Positions 1 through 6,707 of a DNA stretch of 34,632 bases are shown here, one piece after another. The DNA is taken from assembly GCA_024403275.1 (NCBI GenBank), contig JAKSSD010000018.1, positions 1 to 34,632 on the forward strand, read 5' to 3'. A model generated the notes under the pieces. It saw only the letters and a list, made by a program, of their open reading frames with translations. It ran no database searches and had not been told where the DNA came from. This DNA comes from Lachnospiraceae bacterium. GTDB taxonomy: Bacteria > Bacillota > Clostridia > Lachnospirales > Lachnospiraceae. The position numbers were made by a program, and so were the translations under genes. Every line of letters begins with the position of its first letter. Position 1 is the stretch's first letter.

Positions 1-390
1 CTTTGTCTCTTCTTTGCCACGGAAACGTGTATTCTGAAGAAGAACTACATCGCCTTCGTTCATAGCTGCAACAGCTGCTGTAGCTGCTTCGCCTGTTACA
101 TTGTAATCTGATACGAAAACAACTTCTTTACCAAGCTTCTCTGAAAGTCTCTTAGCTACTGGAGCAAGTGATTCCTTCTCGTTTGGTCCTTCTTTAACCT
201 TACCAAGGTGTGAACAAAGAATAACCTTTGCACCATCGTTGATTAATTTGTTAATTGTTGGAAGAGCTGCTACGATTCTTGTTTCGTCTGTAATAACGCC
301 ATCCTTTAATGGTACGTTAAAGTCACAACGAACTAAAACTCTTTTGCCCTTTGCGTTGAAATCGTCAACACTTTTCTTGTTTAATGACAT
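1..390 (-). CDS. pgk: Phosphoglycerate kinase, N-terminal part (cut by window edge)
   Basis: Phosphoglycerate kinase transfers phosphate from 1,3-bisphosphoglycerate to ADP in lower glycolysis in the cytoplasm. Reading the minus strand from the ATG at 388-390 gives 130 residues with no stop before the window edge. The start [11 protein letters not shown] is followed by [12 protein letters not shown], the conserved PGK N-terminal substrate-binding strand, then TRI.AALPTI and a CSHLGKVK segment, and [11 protein letters not shown], all in family order. The protein is normally about 390-400 residues, so about two thirds is outside the window. A perfect AAGGAGGA ribosome binding site (398-405) fixes the start. 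A dedicated promoter and a Rex-like operator lie just upstream, so it is probably transcribed separately from the GGDEF gene before it. Family assignment is secure. Confidence 0.97.
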   Translation of the reverse strand, partial: MSLNKKSVDDFNAKGKRVLVRCDFNVPLKDGVITDETRIVAALPTINKLINDGAKVILCSHLGKVKEGPNEKESLAPVAKRLSEKLGKEVVFVSDYNVTGEAATAAVAAMNEGDVVLLQNTRFRGKEETK

Positions 391-449
391 GTCAATGTCC
401 TCCTTAAATAAATATTTTCTGTAATCTGCGCATCATCACAGAATGAACT

Positions 450-467
450 ATGTGAAATTTTTCACAA
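450..467 (-). promoter_or_regulatory. Putative Rex operator upstream of pgk
   Basis: On the minus strand the 18-mer TTGTGAAAAATTTCACAT matches the Rex palindrome TTGTGAA-N4-TTCACAA at all fixed positions except the last. Rex is the NAD+/NADH-sensing repressor of Gram-positive bacteria. The site begins about two bases downstream of the predicted transcription start, a position where bound repressor would block transcription. The function is inferred from the motif and its position; no rex gene is in the window. Confidence 0.65.
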
Positions 468-475
468 GCGCAATT

Positions 476-504
476 ATTATAACAAAATATAGCGAAAATC
501 GCAA
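476..504 (-). promoter_or_regulatory. Sigma-A-type promoter of pgk
   Basis: On the minus strand TTGCGA (499-504) is followed after 17 bases by a perfect TATAAT (476-481). The predicted start near 469 leaves a leader of about 80 bases before the pgk ATG, and the Rex-like palindrome sits at the beginning of that leader. The -35 box matches at 4 of 6 bases and the -10 at 6 of 6. Confidence 0.7.
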
Positions 505-507
505 CTG

Positions 508-2847
508 TTATATCCTGCCATGACGCTTCTTTTTTATATGATACATTTCTTTATCTGCCTCATTAAGAAGCTGATTTATATCCATTCCTTCGATATAATC
601 GTACATTTGGAAGCCTACAGAAATCGACAATTTATATTTTCTGTTTCCAGTCGAATTGATTTTCTCTATTTCTTCATCTATTTCCGCCATAAACTTCTCA
701 ATATCATATGGTTTGGAGGTTGAAGTAATAATAGCAAATTCATCCCCACCCATTCTTCCATATGCACCATTTTTCTTCTCAAATACCTTTTCAAGAACTC
801 TTGAAGTATCAACGATAACTTTATCGCCCTCATCATGGCCATAATTATCATTTATATATTTAAGATTATCTGTATCTGCAAATCCAACAACAATATATTT
901 AGGTCTTTGAATAAGTCCATTGTACTGTTGTGTAAGCATTTTGTTTGCTTTCTCAATAAATCCTCTTCGATTATTTACCCCTGTAAGCTCATCAATTTTC
1001 GAAAGGTTATCGAGTAGTAAATTATTCGCTTCAATAATCTTCATACTATCAGCAAGCTCAGTATTTGTATCCTGATTAACCTTAAGCAAATTAAATATTC
1101 TCAAAGAGGAACTAAGCTGATAAATAAGACTCTCGTAGGACATAAAATTATCATACTTAATATCACAAAGAAGAACTCCATAAAGCAAATTCTTGACATA
1201 GAGATTAAGCATAACCAGATAGTTCGACTCATCATTCATAATTGAAAATGCGTGTTTAAACATTTCCGAAACAGGAATCATCTGTTGTCTGTCTTCAGGA
1301 CTAAATACTTCTTCATATCTCTGATAAGCCTTCAAGTACATGAATTCATCAACCTGAAAAACATCTGCAGGTTCGTTTTTAATAGGTTCCTTAAAAAGAT
1401 AAAGGAAACTATGATCAATCCCGATAGTCTTGAATTTGGAAATTAATGATGAATATGTCGCCTCGCTAGCTTCTGAGAATCCTATCATATCTGCAGAAAT
1501 TCGGTAAATATCATGCTGAAGCTGCTTCAACTTATATGCCCTTTCACTATCCTGTAAGGCTCTGTAAGAAGATAGTCTCTTATACATAAGAGAACTTATG
1601 TAAACCACAAGATTTTCTTTTTCTTTGTTTTGAGAGTTAGCAACTATACCATTTTTAATATTTTCAACAACCATTGATAATCTGGTTATCTCAATTTCAC
1701 AATAAACGTCTTCTTCCATAAAGGCGTTAAAATATTTATACAGGCTCTTGGCATCCTCTTTATTTATATTCAAGCTCTTAAATAATCTCTCAACTTCAAG
1801 AATAAAGAATAAATACTTTCTGTATAGCTTCTCTTTATTGACTGTATTCGAAACTACTGATGGCTGGTAAATAAAATTAAATGTCTTCTTAGCATAGGTA
1901 TCAAAATCGCTCTGAGGCTCAATCGAGAATTCCTGAGACGCCTTAACAATTTCATCATCATCACCAAGCAGAACAGACTCTCTCATTACAAATTTAGTAT
2001 CCAGAACTCTGTCTTCAATCTTACTGTCTGGATAATCCATATACTCCACTGCCATTTCTACAGCTTCATAACCTAACCATTCAGGATCCGCTGAAACACT
2101 CGCAAGAGGTGGATCAAGATTAATAACTTTTTCAAGATTATCAAATCCAAGAAATGCTATATTTTTACCTATCTCTTTATCTCTAAACTGTTTAATAGCT
2201 TCATAACCGCCAATAGCCATACGGTCATTAGCAAAAACAATTCCATCTATATTTTTATTACCTTTTAAAAGGAAATAAACGTCATCTACACTCTTCTCTG
2301 TAAAGCATGAATGAACTATAAGCTTCTCATTAACTTTGATTCCATTCTCCTCTAGAGCTTCTTTATAAGCATTAACACGCTCGATAGAATCACTATTATC
2401 AGCAGGACCAGCAACCATCGCAATATTCTTGCATTTTTGTTTTCTGATCATGTAATTCACGCCATCTTTAAGACCATTTGAATTCTCATAACAAATATTA
2501 GGAATATCTTTATTGTCTCCTGATACAGTAATAACCTTAGTACGAGCCCATTGTTTGAGATATTTGTCAAAACTATTTCTAGAATCTGACAAAGATGACA
2601 TACCAACCACACTAGAACAGGATATTATTACATCTACATTATTTTCTTTAAAATATGAGAATAAAGTTTGAAATTGATACTGAAATTCTCCATATAAAAC
2701 TTCTTCATTTATATGGAAATAACGTCCTGGAACAATCAAAAGATTACAATCGCAATTCTGTGCAGCCCTCATGGCTCCCTTGCACAAAGCATTACTATAT
2801 ACATCCCTGATATCTCCAACTAATAAAGCAATTGTTAGTTTGCTCAT
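508..2847 (-). CDS. Diguanylate cyclase with LacI-type periplasmic-binding-like sensor (GGDEF)
   Basis: A 779-residue predicted diguanylate cyclase, making cyclic di-GMP from GTP. Residues 1-310 resemble the sugar-binding (type 1 periplasmic binding) core of LacI-family regulators: IALLVGDIRDVYSNALCKGA at the start, then DGIVFANDRMAIGGYEAI and FLGFDNLE. There is no helix-turn-helix, signal peptide or membrane segment, so the sensor is cytoplasmic. A helical middle region (about 330-480) and a possible GAF-like segment (about 490-620) lead to the GGDEF domain, with the GGDEF active site at residues 700-704. The RxxD inhibitory site expected five residues upstream is absent (KKNG there), so product inhibition may be lost. 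The start is supported by GGGGGA ten bases upstream. It sits alone between gap and pgk with its own promoter. The ligand is unknown; a sugar or small metabolite is inferred from the fold. Confidence 0.88.
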   Translation of the reverse strand: MSKLTIALLVGDIRDVYSNALCKGAMRAAQNCDCNLLIVPGRYFHINEEVLYGEFQYQFQTLFSYFKENNVDVIISCSSVVGMSSLSDSRNSFDKYLKQWARTKVITVSGDNKDIPNICYENSNGLKDGVNYMIRKQKCKNIAMVAGPADNSDSIERVNAYKEALEENGIKVNEKLIVHSCFTEKSVDDVYFLLKGNKNIDGIVFANDRMAIGGYEAIKQFRDKEIGKNIAFLGFDNLEKVINLDPPLASVSADPEWLGYEAVEMAVEYMDYPDSKIEDRVLDTKFVMRESVLLGDDDEIVKASQEFSIEPQSDFDTYAKKTFNFIYQPSVVSNTVNKEKLYRKYLFFILEVERLFKSLNINKEDAKSLYKYFNAFMEEDVYCEIEITRLSMVVENIKNGIVANSQNKEKENLVVYISSLMYKRLSSYRALQDSERAYKLKQLQHDIYRISADMIGFSEASEATYSSLISKFKTIGIDHSFLYLFKEPIKNEPADVFQVDEFMYLKAYQRYEEVFSPEDRQQMIPVSEMFKHAFSIMNDESNYLVMLNLYVKNLLYGVLLCDIKYDNFMSYESLIYQLSSSLRIFNLLKVNQDTNTELADSMKIIEANNLLLDNLSKIDELTGVNNRRGFIEKANKMLTQQYNGLIQRPKYIVVGFADTDNLKYINDNYGHDEGDKVIVDTSRVLEKVFEKKNGAYGRMGGDEFAIITSTSKPYDIEKFMAEIDEEIEKINSTGNRKYKLSISVGFQMYDYIEGMDINQLLNEADKEMYHIKKKRHGRI

Positions 2848-2859
2848 AGATCCCCCTTT

Positions 2860-2879
2860 GTTACAATTCCATTTGTAAC
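2860..2879 (-). repeat. Inverted repeat in the leader of the GGDEF gene
   Basis: GTTACAA and TTGTAAC form a perfect 7-bp inverted repeat separated by six bases, directly upstream of the ribosome binding site (about 2852-2858). It could be an operator or an RNA hairpin next to the translation start. No known regulator motif is recognised. Confidence 0.4.
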
Positions 2880-2886
2880 CATAAAA

Positions 2887-2901
2887 ATGTAGTAGCTACA
2901 T
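2887..2901 (-). repeat. Second inverted repeat in the leader of the GGDEF gene
   Basis: ATGTAG-TAG-CTACAT is a perfect 6-bp inverted repeat with a 3-base centre, lying between the predicted -10 box and the 2860-2879 repeat. The centre spacing suits a dimeric DNA-binding protein better than an RNA hairpin. Function is unknown. Confidence 0.35.
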
Positions 2902-2913
2902 AAAATTATTCTG

Positions 2914-2942
2914 ATTATACCACTTTTATTCATTATTTTAAA
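2914..2942 (-). promoter_or_regulatory. Extended -10 promoter of the GGDEF gene
   Basis: The minus strand reads TTTAAA (2937-2942), 17 bases, then TATAAT (2914-2919) preceded by TGG, which makes an extended -10 (TGnTATAAT). The resulting leader of about 60 bases holds two inverted repeats. The stretch from 2943 to 3147, between this promoter and the gap terminator, shows no gene or other structure I can support. Confidence 0.6.
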
Positions 2943-3147
2943 TATATTAAATACATTCTAATAAGACATGATTTCTATTTTTTTTACAATAAATTTACTA
3001 TTATAATCATATTTTATAACAATAGCGTATAAGGGTTTGTAAATACTATTACTTATCCGCTTATACTTACCTAAAATTCTAATTCTTATCTTCTTCAAGC
3101 AGATACTGCTTATATAAAAGCATTCCTTATCCGCTATCTCCCACAAA

Positions 3148-3177
3148 TTAAAAACCCGGTTGGAAATCCAACCGGGT
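3148..3177 (-). terminator. Rho-independent terminator downstream of gap
   Basis: A perfect 10-bp stem (ACCCGGTTGG / CCAACCGGGT, 3154-3177) with a 4-base loop is followed on the minus strand by TTTTTAATTT. It ends the gap transcript about 140 bases beyond the stop codon, after the two 59-bp repeats. Confidence 0.9.
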
Positions 3178-3193
3178 CTAAAATCAATATTCT

Positions 3194-3311
3194 ACTAAAT
3201 TATTTTAATTCAGCGAAATACTTAATTGTTCAAGAACTATTAAGTTCAAAACACTAAATTATTTTAACTCAGCAAAGTACTTAATTGTTCAAGAACTATC
3301 AAGTTCAAAAA
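3194..3311 (-). repeat. Two tandem 59-bp units echoing the 3' end of gap
   Basis: Units at 3194-3252 and 3253-3311 are about 92% identical (54 of 59 by eye). The next unit in register is the real end of gap. On the minus strand each unit encodes TIKYFAELK-stop, the last nine residues of GapA, at exactly 59-base steps (stop codons at 3200-3202, 3259-3261 and, for gap itself, 3318-3320). Each copied tail is preceded by an in-frame TGA, so neither can be translated as part of a longer protein. The coding parts differ among the three copies at four positions, all synonymous third-base transitions. Each unit also holds a small inverted repeat, GAACT-N4-AGTTC (3234-3247 and 3293-3306). Confidence 0.92.
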
Positions 3312-3317
3312 GTTATA

Positions 3318-4319
3318 TTATTTTAACTCAGCGAAATACTTGATTGTTCTTACCATCTGTGATGTGTAAGAGTTCTCGTTGTCATACCATGAAACAACCT
3401 GAACTAAGTTGTCTTCACCAACCATAGTCTGTGTTGCATCAAAGAGTGAACCATATGTCATACCAACGATATCTGAAGAAACGATTTCTTCTTCGTTGTA
3501 ACCGAATGACTCGTTAGCAGCAGCCTTCATAGCAGCGTTGATTTCTTCCTTTGTTACAGCCTTCTCAACTGTAGCAACAAGGATTGTTGTTGATCCTGTA
3601 GGAGTTGGAACTCTCTGAGCAGAACCGATTAACTTGCCATTTAATTCTGGGATAACTAAACCGATAGCCTTAGCAGCACCTGTTGAGTTAGGAACGATAT
3701 TAACAGCACCTGCACGTGATCTTCTAAGGTCACCCTTTCTCTGAGGACCATCAAGGATCATCTGATCACCTGTGTAAGCATGAATTGTTGACATGATACC
3801 AGACTTGATTGTTGCAAGATCGTTAAGAGCCTTAGCCATAGGAGCTAAGCAGTTTGTTGTACATGAAGCTGCTGAAATGATTGTATCATCAGCCTTAAGA
3901 TCTGTGTGGTTTACATTGTAAACTACTGTTGGAAGGTCCTTACCAGCAGGAGCTGAGATAACTACCTTCTTAGCACCAGCATTGATGTGTGCCTGTGCTT
4001 TTTCCTTTGATGTATAGAAACCTGAGCATTCAAGAACTACATCTACGTCTAACTCGCCCCAAGGACAATTGTTAGCATCTGGCTCTTTGTAAATCTTAAG
4101 TGTCTTACCATCAACTGTGATAGAATCTTCACCAGCTGTAACCTTATCAGCTAATGCATACTTACCCTGTGATGAGTCATACTTAAGAAGATGAGCAAGC
4201 ATCTTTGGAGATGTTAAATCGTTGATTGCTACTACTTCATAACCTTCTGCGCCGAACATCTGTCTGAAAGCAAGACGACCGATACGGCCAAAACCATTAA
4301 TTGCTACTTTTACTGCCAT
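3318..4319 (-). CDS. gap: Glyceraldehyde-3-phosphate dehydrogenase, type I
   Basis: A 333-residue NAD-dependent GAPDH, oxidising glyceraldehyde-3-phosphate to 1,3-bisphosphoglycerate in glycolysis; the cytoplasmic enzyme is normally a tetramer. The N-terminal Rossmann motif NGFGRIGR (8-15) is present, with Asp34 (INDLT) indicating NAD preference. The catalytic centre is SCTTNC with Cys153 and the partner His180 ([10 protein letters not shown]). Full family length. The start is fixed by AGGAGG upstream of the ATG. It is a single-gene unit with its own promoter and terminator. The 3' end of the gene is echoed twice downstream as 59-bp repeats. In many Firmicutes pgk follows gap directly; here a GGDEF gene lies between them. 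Confidence 0.98.
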   Translation of the reverse strand: MAVKVAINGFGRIGRLAFRQMFGAEGYEVVAINDLTSPKMLAHLLKYDSSQGKYALADKVTAGEDSITVDGKTLKIYKEPDANNCPWGELDVDVVLECSGFYTSKEKAQAHINAGAKKVVISAPAGKDLPTVVYNVNHTDLKADDTIISAASCTTNCLAPMAKALNDLATIKSGIMSTIHAYTGDQMILDGPQRKGDLRRSRAGAVNIVPNSTGAAKAIGLVIPELNGKLIGSAQRVPTPTGSTTILVATVEKAVTKEEINAAMKAAANESFGYNEEEIVSSDIVGMTYGSLFDATQTMVGEDNLVQVVSWYDNENSYTSQMVRTIKYFAELK

Positions 4320-4355
4320 TTTTTAAATCCTCCTAGATTTATTTTTATTTTATTC

Positions 4356-4376
4356 GACAATTGATAAATAATTGTC
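4356..4376 (-). repeat. Inverted repeat in the gap leader
   Basis: GACAATT and AATTGTC form a perfect 7-bp inverted repeat with 7 bases between, within the predicted gap leader about 15-35 bases after the transcription start. It could be an operator or a weak RNA hairpin. It does not match the Rex consensus seen upstream of pgk. Confidence 0.4.
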
Positions 4377-4396
4377 AAAATTTAATAAGCACTATT

Positions 4397-4425
4397 ATTG
4401 TACTTGAAAAACATTTATATTTCAA
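4397..4425 (-). promoter_or_regulatory. Sigma-A-type promoter of gap
   Basis: Minus strand TTGAAA (4420-4425), 17-base spacer, TACAAT (4397-4402). Both boxes match consensus at five or four of six bases with ideal spacing. The leader to the ATG is about 70 bases and contains the 4356-4376 inverted repeat. Confidence 0.75.
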
Positions 4426-4483
4426 GAGTAATTTTAGGCTGTCAAATCCACTTTTTTTCAAATTACTATAAAGCAAATGTATT

Positions 4484-6469
4484 TTATAGCAATTTACAAA
4501 TCTGATATACCAATGTACTTACTCCATAAGCAACCGCAAGTTCATATATCAAAGTAATAAGGGTAAATTTCCAGGATGCACTCTCTTTTTTTATTGTGGC
4601 AATTGTTGCCATGCAAGGAGTATAAAGAAGTGAAAATACCATCAAAGCAAGTGCATTCGCTGCCCCAAAGGCTGGATATAAACTCTTAATACCTTCAAGC
4701 AAATCTCCAGATGAACTAGCTGTTGAGAACAAAACTGATATACTTGCAACAACTAATTCCTTTGCAGAAACGCCTGCCAAAAGTGCTACTACTATCTCCC
4801 ACATATCAAGTCCGCATGGTTTTAATACAGGTGCAATAACTCTCGCTGCAATGGATGCAAATGAATCGCCTGCTTCTATAACCATTCCGTGTGGACCAAA
4901 ATTAAGAATGAACCATAAAATGATAGAAGCCACAAATATAGTAGTTCCTGCTTTTGTAAGATAATCCTTAACCTTATTCCATACATAAATTCTAATCGAT
5001 CTTAAATTAGGTCTCTTATATTCAGGAAGCTCGATGAGAAGCGAATTATTATTAGTAGACTTATCAAATAATTTCATCATAAAGGCAGATAATAATGCCA
5101 CTATAATTCCAAGCACATACATTGAAAAACTTACTAATGGGGCAAATTTTCCAAAAAACAATCCTGAAATCAAAACATATATTGGTAGTCTTGCAGAACA
5201 TGACATAAATGGAGTAATAAGCATTACTTTCTTTCTATCTTTGTCTGTTTCTAATGCTCTTGAAGCCATAACAGCAGGTACAGTACAACCAAAACCAAGA
5301 ATCATTGGAAGAAATGCTCTGCCAGAAAGTCCAAGCTTACCCATAATACCATCCATTACATATGCAACTCTTGACATATATCCTGAATCCTCCAAGATTG
5401 CAAGAGCAATAAAAAGAATTATGATATTAGGAAGGAATGTCAAAATTCCACCCACACCAGCTATAATGCCGTCTACTATAAGGCTTTGTAGCCAGTTTGC
5501 AACATTAATTGCATTAAGGGAGTTAAGTACTCCTGTCTCAATCCACTCAAGCAATATTTCAAGATATCCCTTTATGAAATCACCCAAAGCAAAAGTTAAA
5601 AGGAATACAAATGCCATAATAAGTAAGAAGGCAGGAATTCCAAATACTGGATGTAGCATAATTCTATCAACCTTATCGGTCATCGCCTCTTTCTTACTTT
5701 TATTGAATAAACATTCTTTAACAATTTCATCTATATATGAATATTTAGCCTGTATAATCTCTCTTGCATAGGATTTATCTACAATCCTTGATACGTCTAC
5801 AGGATGCTCTTCTGATACCAATTCATCATTCTCAAGAAGTTTAATAGCATGCCATCTTGCTGAAGAATGATTAGGATACTTAGCTGACATTACAACTTCA
5901 AGCTTTTCAATCTTCTCCTCGATATTATCAGAATATGAAAATACTTCGCCTAAAGTAACTGCCTCTTTATGATGAATAACTGCATGAAGAAGGATATCAA
6001 GTCCTCTTTTCTTCATTGCAGAAACCGGAACAACTGGAATATCGCAAAGCATTTCCGGAAATCTATGCATATCAATTTCCATTCCACGTTCTTCGACTAT
6101 GTCCATCATATTCAAAGCCATTACAACAGGCTTACCAAGCTCAAGAAGCTGAAGTGACAAATACAGATTTCTTTCTAGATTAGAAGCATCCAAAACATTT
6201 ACAATAACTTCTATATCATCATCAAGAATACAGTTTCTTGTAACTTTTTCTTCAATTGTATAAGTAGACAGTGAATAAATACCAGGAGTGTCAATAAGGA
6301 CTAATTTCTCATCCTCAAATTCAACATATCCTTCTTTTTTCTCAACTGTTACGCCTGGCCAGTTGGCCACCTTTAATTTAGCTCCTGTTATAGCATTAAA
6401 CAGTGTTGTTTTGCCGCAGTTCGGATTTCCAACAAATGCTACATGAAAGCCATCAGCATGCTTATCCAC
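4484..6469 (-). CDS. feoB: Ferrous iron transporter FeoB
   Basis: A 661-residue Fe(II) uptake permease of the cytoplasmic membrane with an N-terminal GTPase. G1 is GNPNCGKTT (14-22), G3 DTPG (60-63) and G4 NMMD (near 120), followed by a helical spacer to about residue 265. The membrane part carries the FeoB gate signature GFGCTVPAVMASRAL and SCSARLPIY, and a second pore half near the C-terminus (LLYTPCMAT). No C-terminal FeoC-like domain is present. The start codon is GTG; AAGGAG seven bases upstream, inside feoA, supports it, and the genes overlap by 8 bases (GTGGATAA). It is the last gene of the unit; only an AT-only hairpin is seen at its end. No clear Fur box was found in the intergenic spaces. 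Confidence 0.97.
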   Translation of the reverse strand: MDKHADGFHVAFVGNPNCGKTTLFNAITGAKLKVANWPGVTVEKKEGYVEFEDEKLVLIDTPGIYSLSTYTIEEKVTRNCILDDDIEVIVNVLDASNLERNLYLSLQLLELGKPVVMALNMMDIVEERGMEIDMHRFPEMLCDIPVVPVSAMKKRGLDILLHAVIHHKEAVTLGEVFSYSDNIEEKIEKLEVVMSAKYPNHSSARWHAIKLLENDELVSEEHPVDVSRIVDKSYAREIIQAKYSYIDEIVKECLFNKSKKEAMTDKVDRIMLHPVFGIPAFLLIMAFVFLLTFALGDFIKGYLEILLEWIETGVLNSLNAINVANWLQSLIVDGIIAGVGGILTFLPNIIILFIALAILEDSGYMSRVAYVMDGIMGKLGLSGRAFLPMILGFGCTVPAVMASRALETDKDRKKVMLITPFMSCSARLPIYVLISGLFFGKFAPLVSFSMYVLGIIVALLSAFMMKLFDKSTNNNSLLIELPEYKRPNLRSIRIYVWNKVKDYLTKAGTTIFVASIILWFILNFGPHGMVIEAGDSFASIAARVIAPVLKPCGLDMWEIVVALLAGVSAKELVVASISVLFSTASSSGDLLEGIKSLYPAFGAANALALMVFSLLYTPCMATIATIKKESASWKFTLITLIYELAVAYGVSTLVYQICKLL

Positions 6470-6701
6470 AAACTATCTCCTTCACCTCAATATTTGAAGT
6501 AATCTGTTTACCTAATGCAAGTCTTGAGCCACGGACTTTAATAACCATAGCTCCAGATTTTTTCTTGGTAATCACTTGAAGAATTGTCCCCTCATTAAGT
6601 CCAAGCGCTTCTAGTCTTCTTGATAAATCATCTTCAAGAAGAATTCTCTCCACTGAAACCTCTTTCCCAGGCTCAATGGACCAGAGTGTTTTATTATCCA
6701 T
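6462..6701 (-). CDS. feoA: FeoA, SH3-like accessory protein of ferrous iron uptake
   Basis: A 79-residue FeoA. It has the compact beta-barrel pattern of the family, including RRLEALGLNEGTILQVITKK and VKVRGSRLALGKQIT, the segment thought to contact FeoB. It is a cytoplasmic partner of the FeoB GTPase. It follows the ABC permease by only six bases, and its ribosome binding site (AGAGGA) lies in the last codons of that gene, which implies one transcript for ABC-feoA-feoB. It overlaps feoB by 8 bases. Confidence 0.93.
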   Translation of the reverse strand: MDNKTLWSIEPGKEVSVERILLEDDLSRRLEALGLNEGTILQVITKKKSGAMVIKVRGSRLALGKQITSNIEVKEIVCG

Positions 6702-6707
6702 TTCTAT

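Noticed and set aside
3052-3135. Direct repeat CTTATCCGCT at 3052-3061 and 3126-3135
   Set aside because: A single 10-bp match in AT-rich intergenic DNA with no further structure; could be chance.
2958-3146. 62-residue minus-strand open frame between the cyclase gene and the gap terminator
   Set aside because: It starts at TTG inside the terminator T run with no ribosome binding site, and its composition is that of AT-rich intergenic DNA.
3194-3311. The 59-bp repeats as a CRISPR array
   Set aside because: There are no unique spacers; the units are contiguous and derive from the gap 3' end.
4466-4489. Hairpin CTATAAA/TTTATAG at the feoB stop codon as a terminator
   Set aside because: The stem is A/T only and is followed by AATTTGAAAAAAAG rather than a T run on the coding strand; too weak to call.
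5034-5771. 245-residue plus-strand open frame
   Set aside because: It is the antisense shadow of feoB, whose frame has complete family motifs; no ribosome binding site or recognisable domain.
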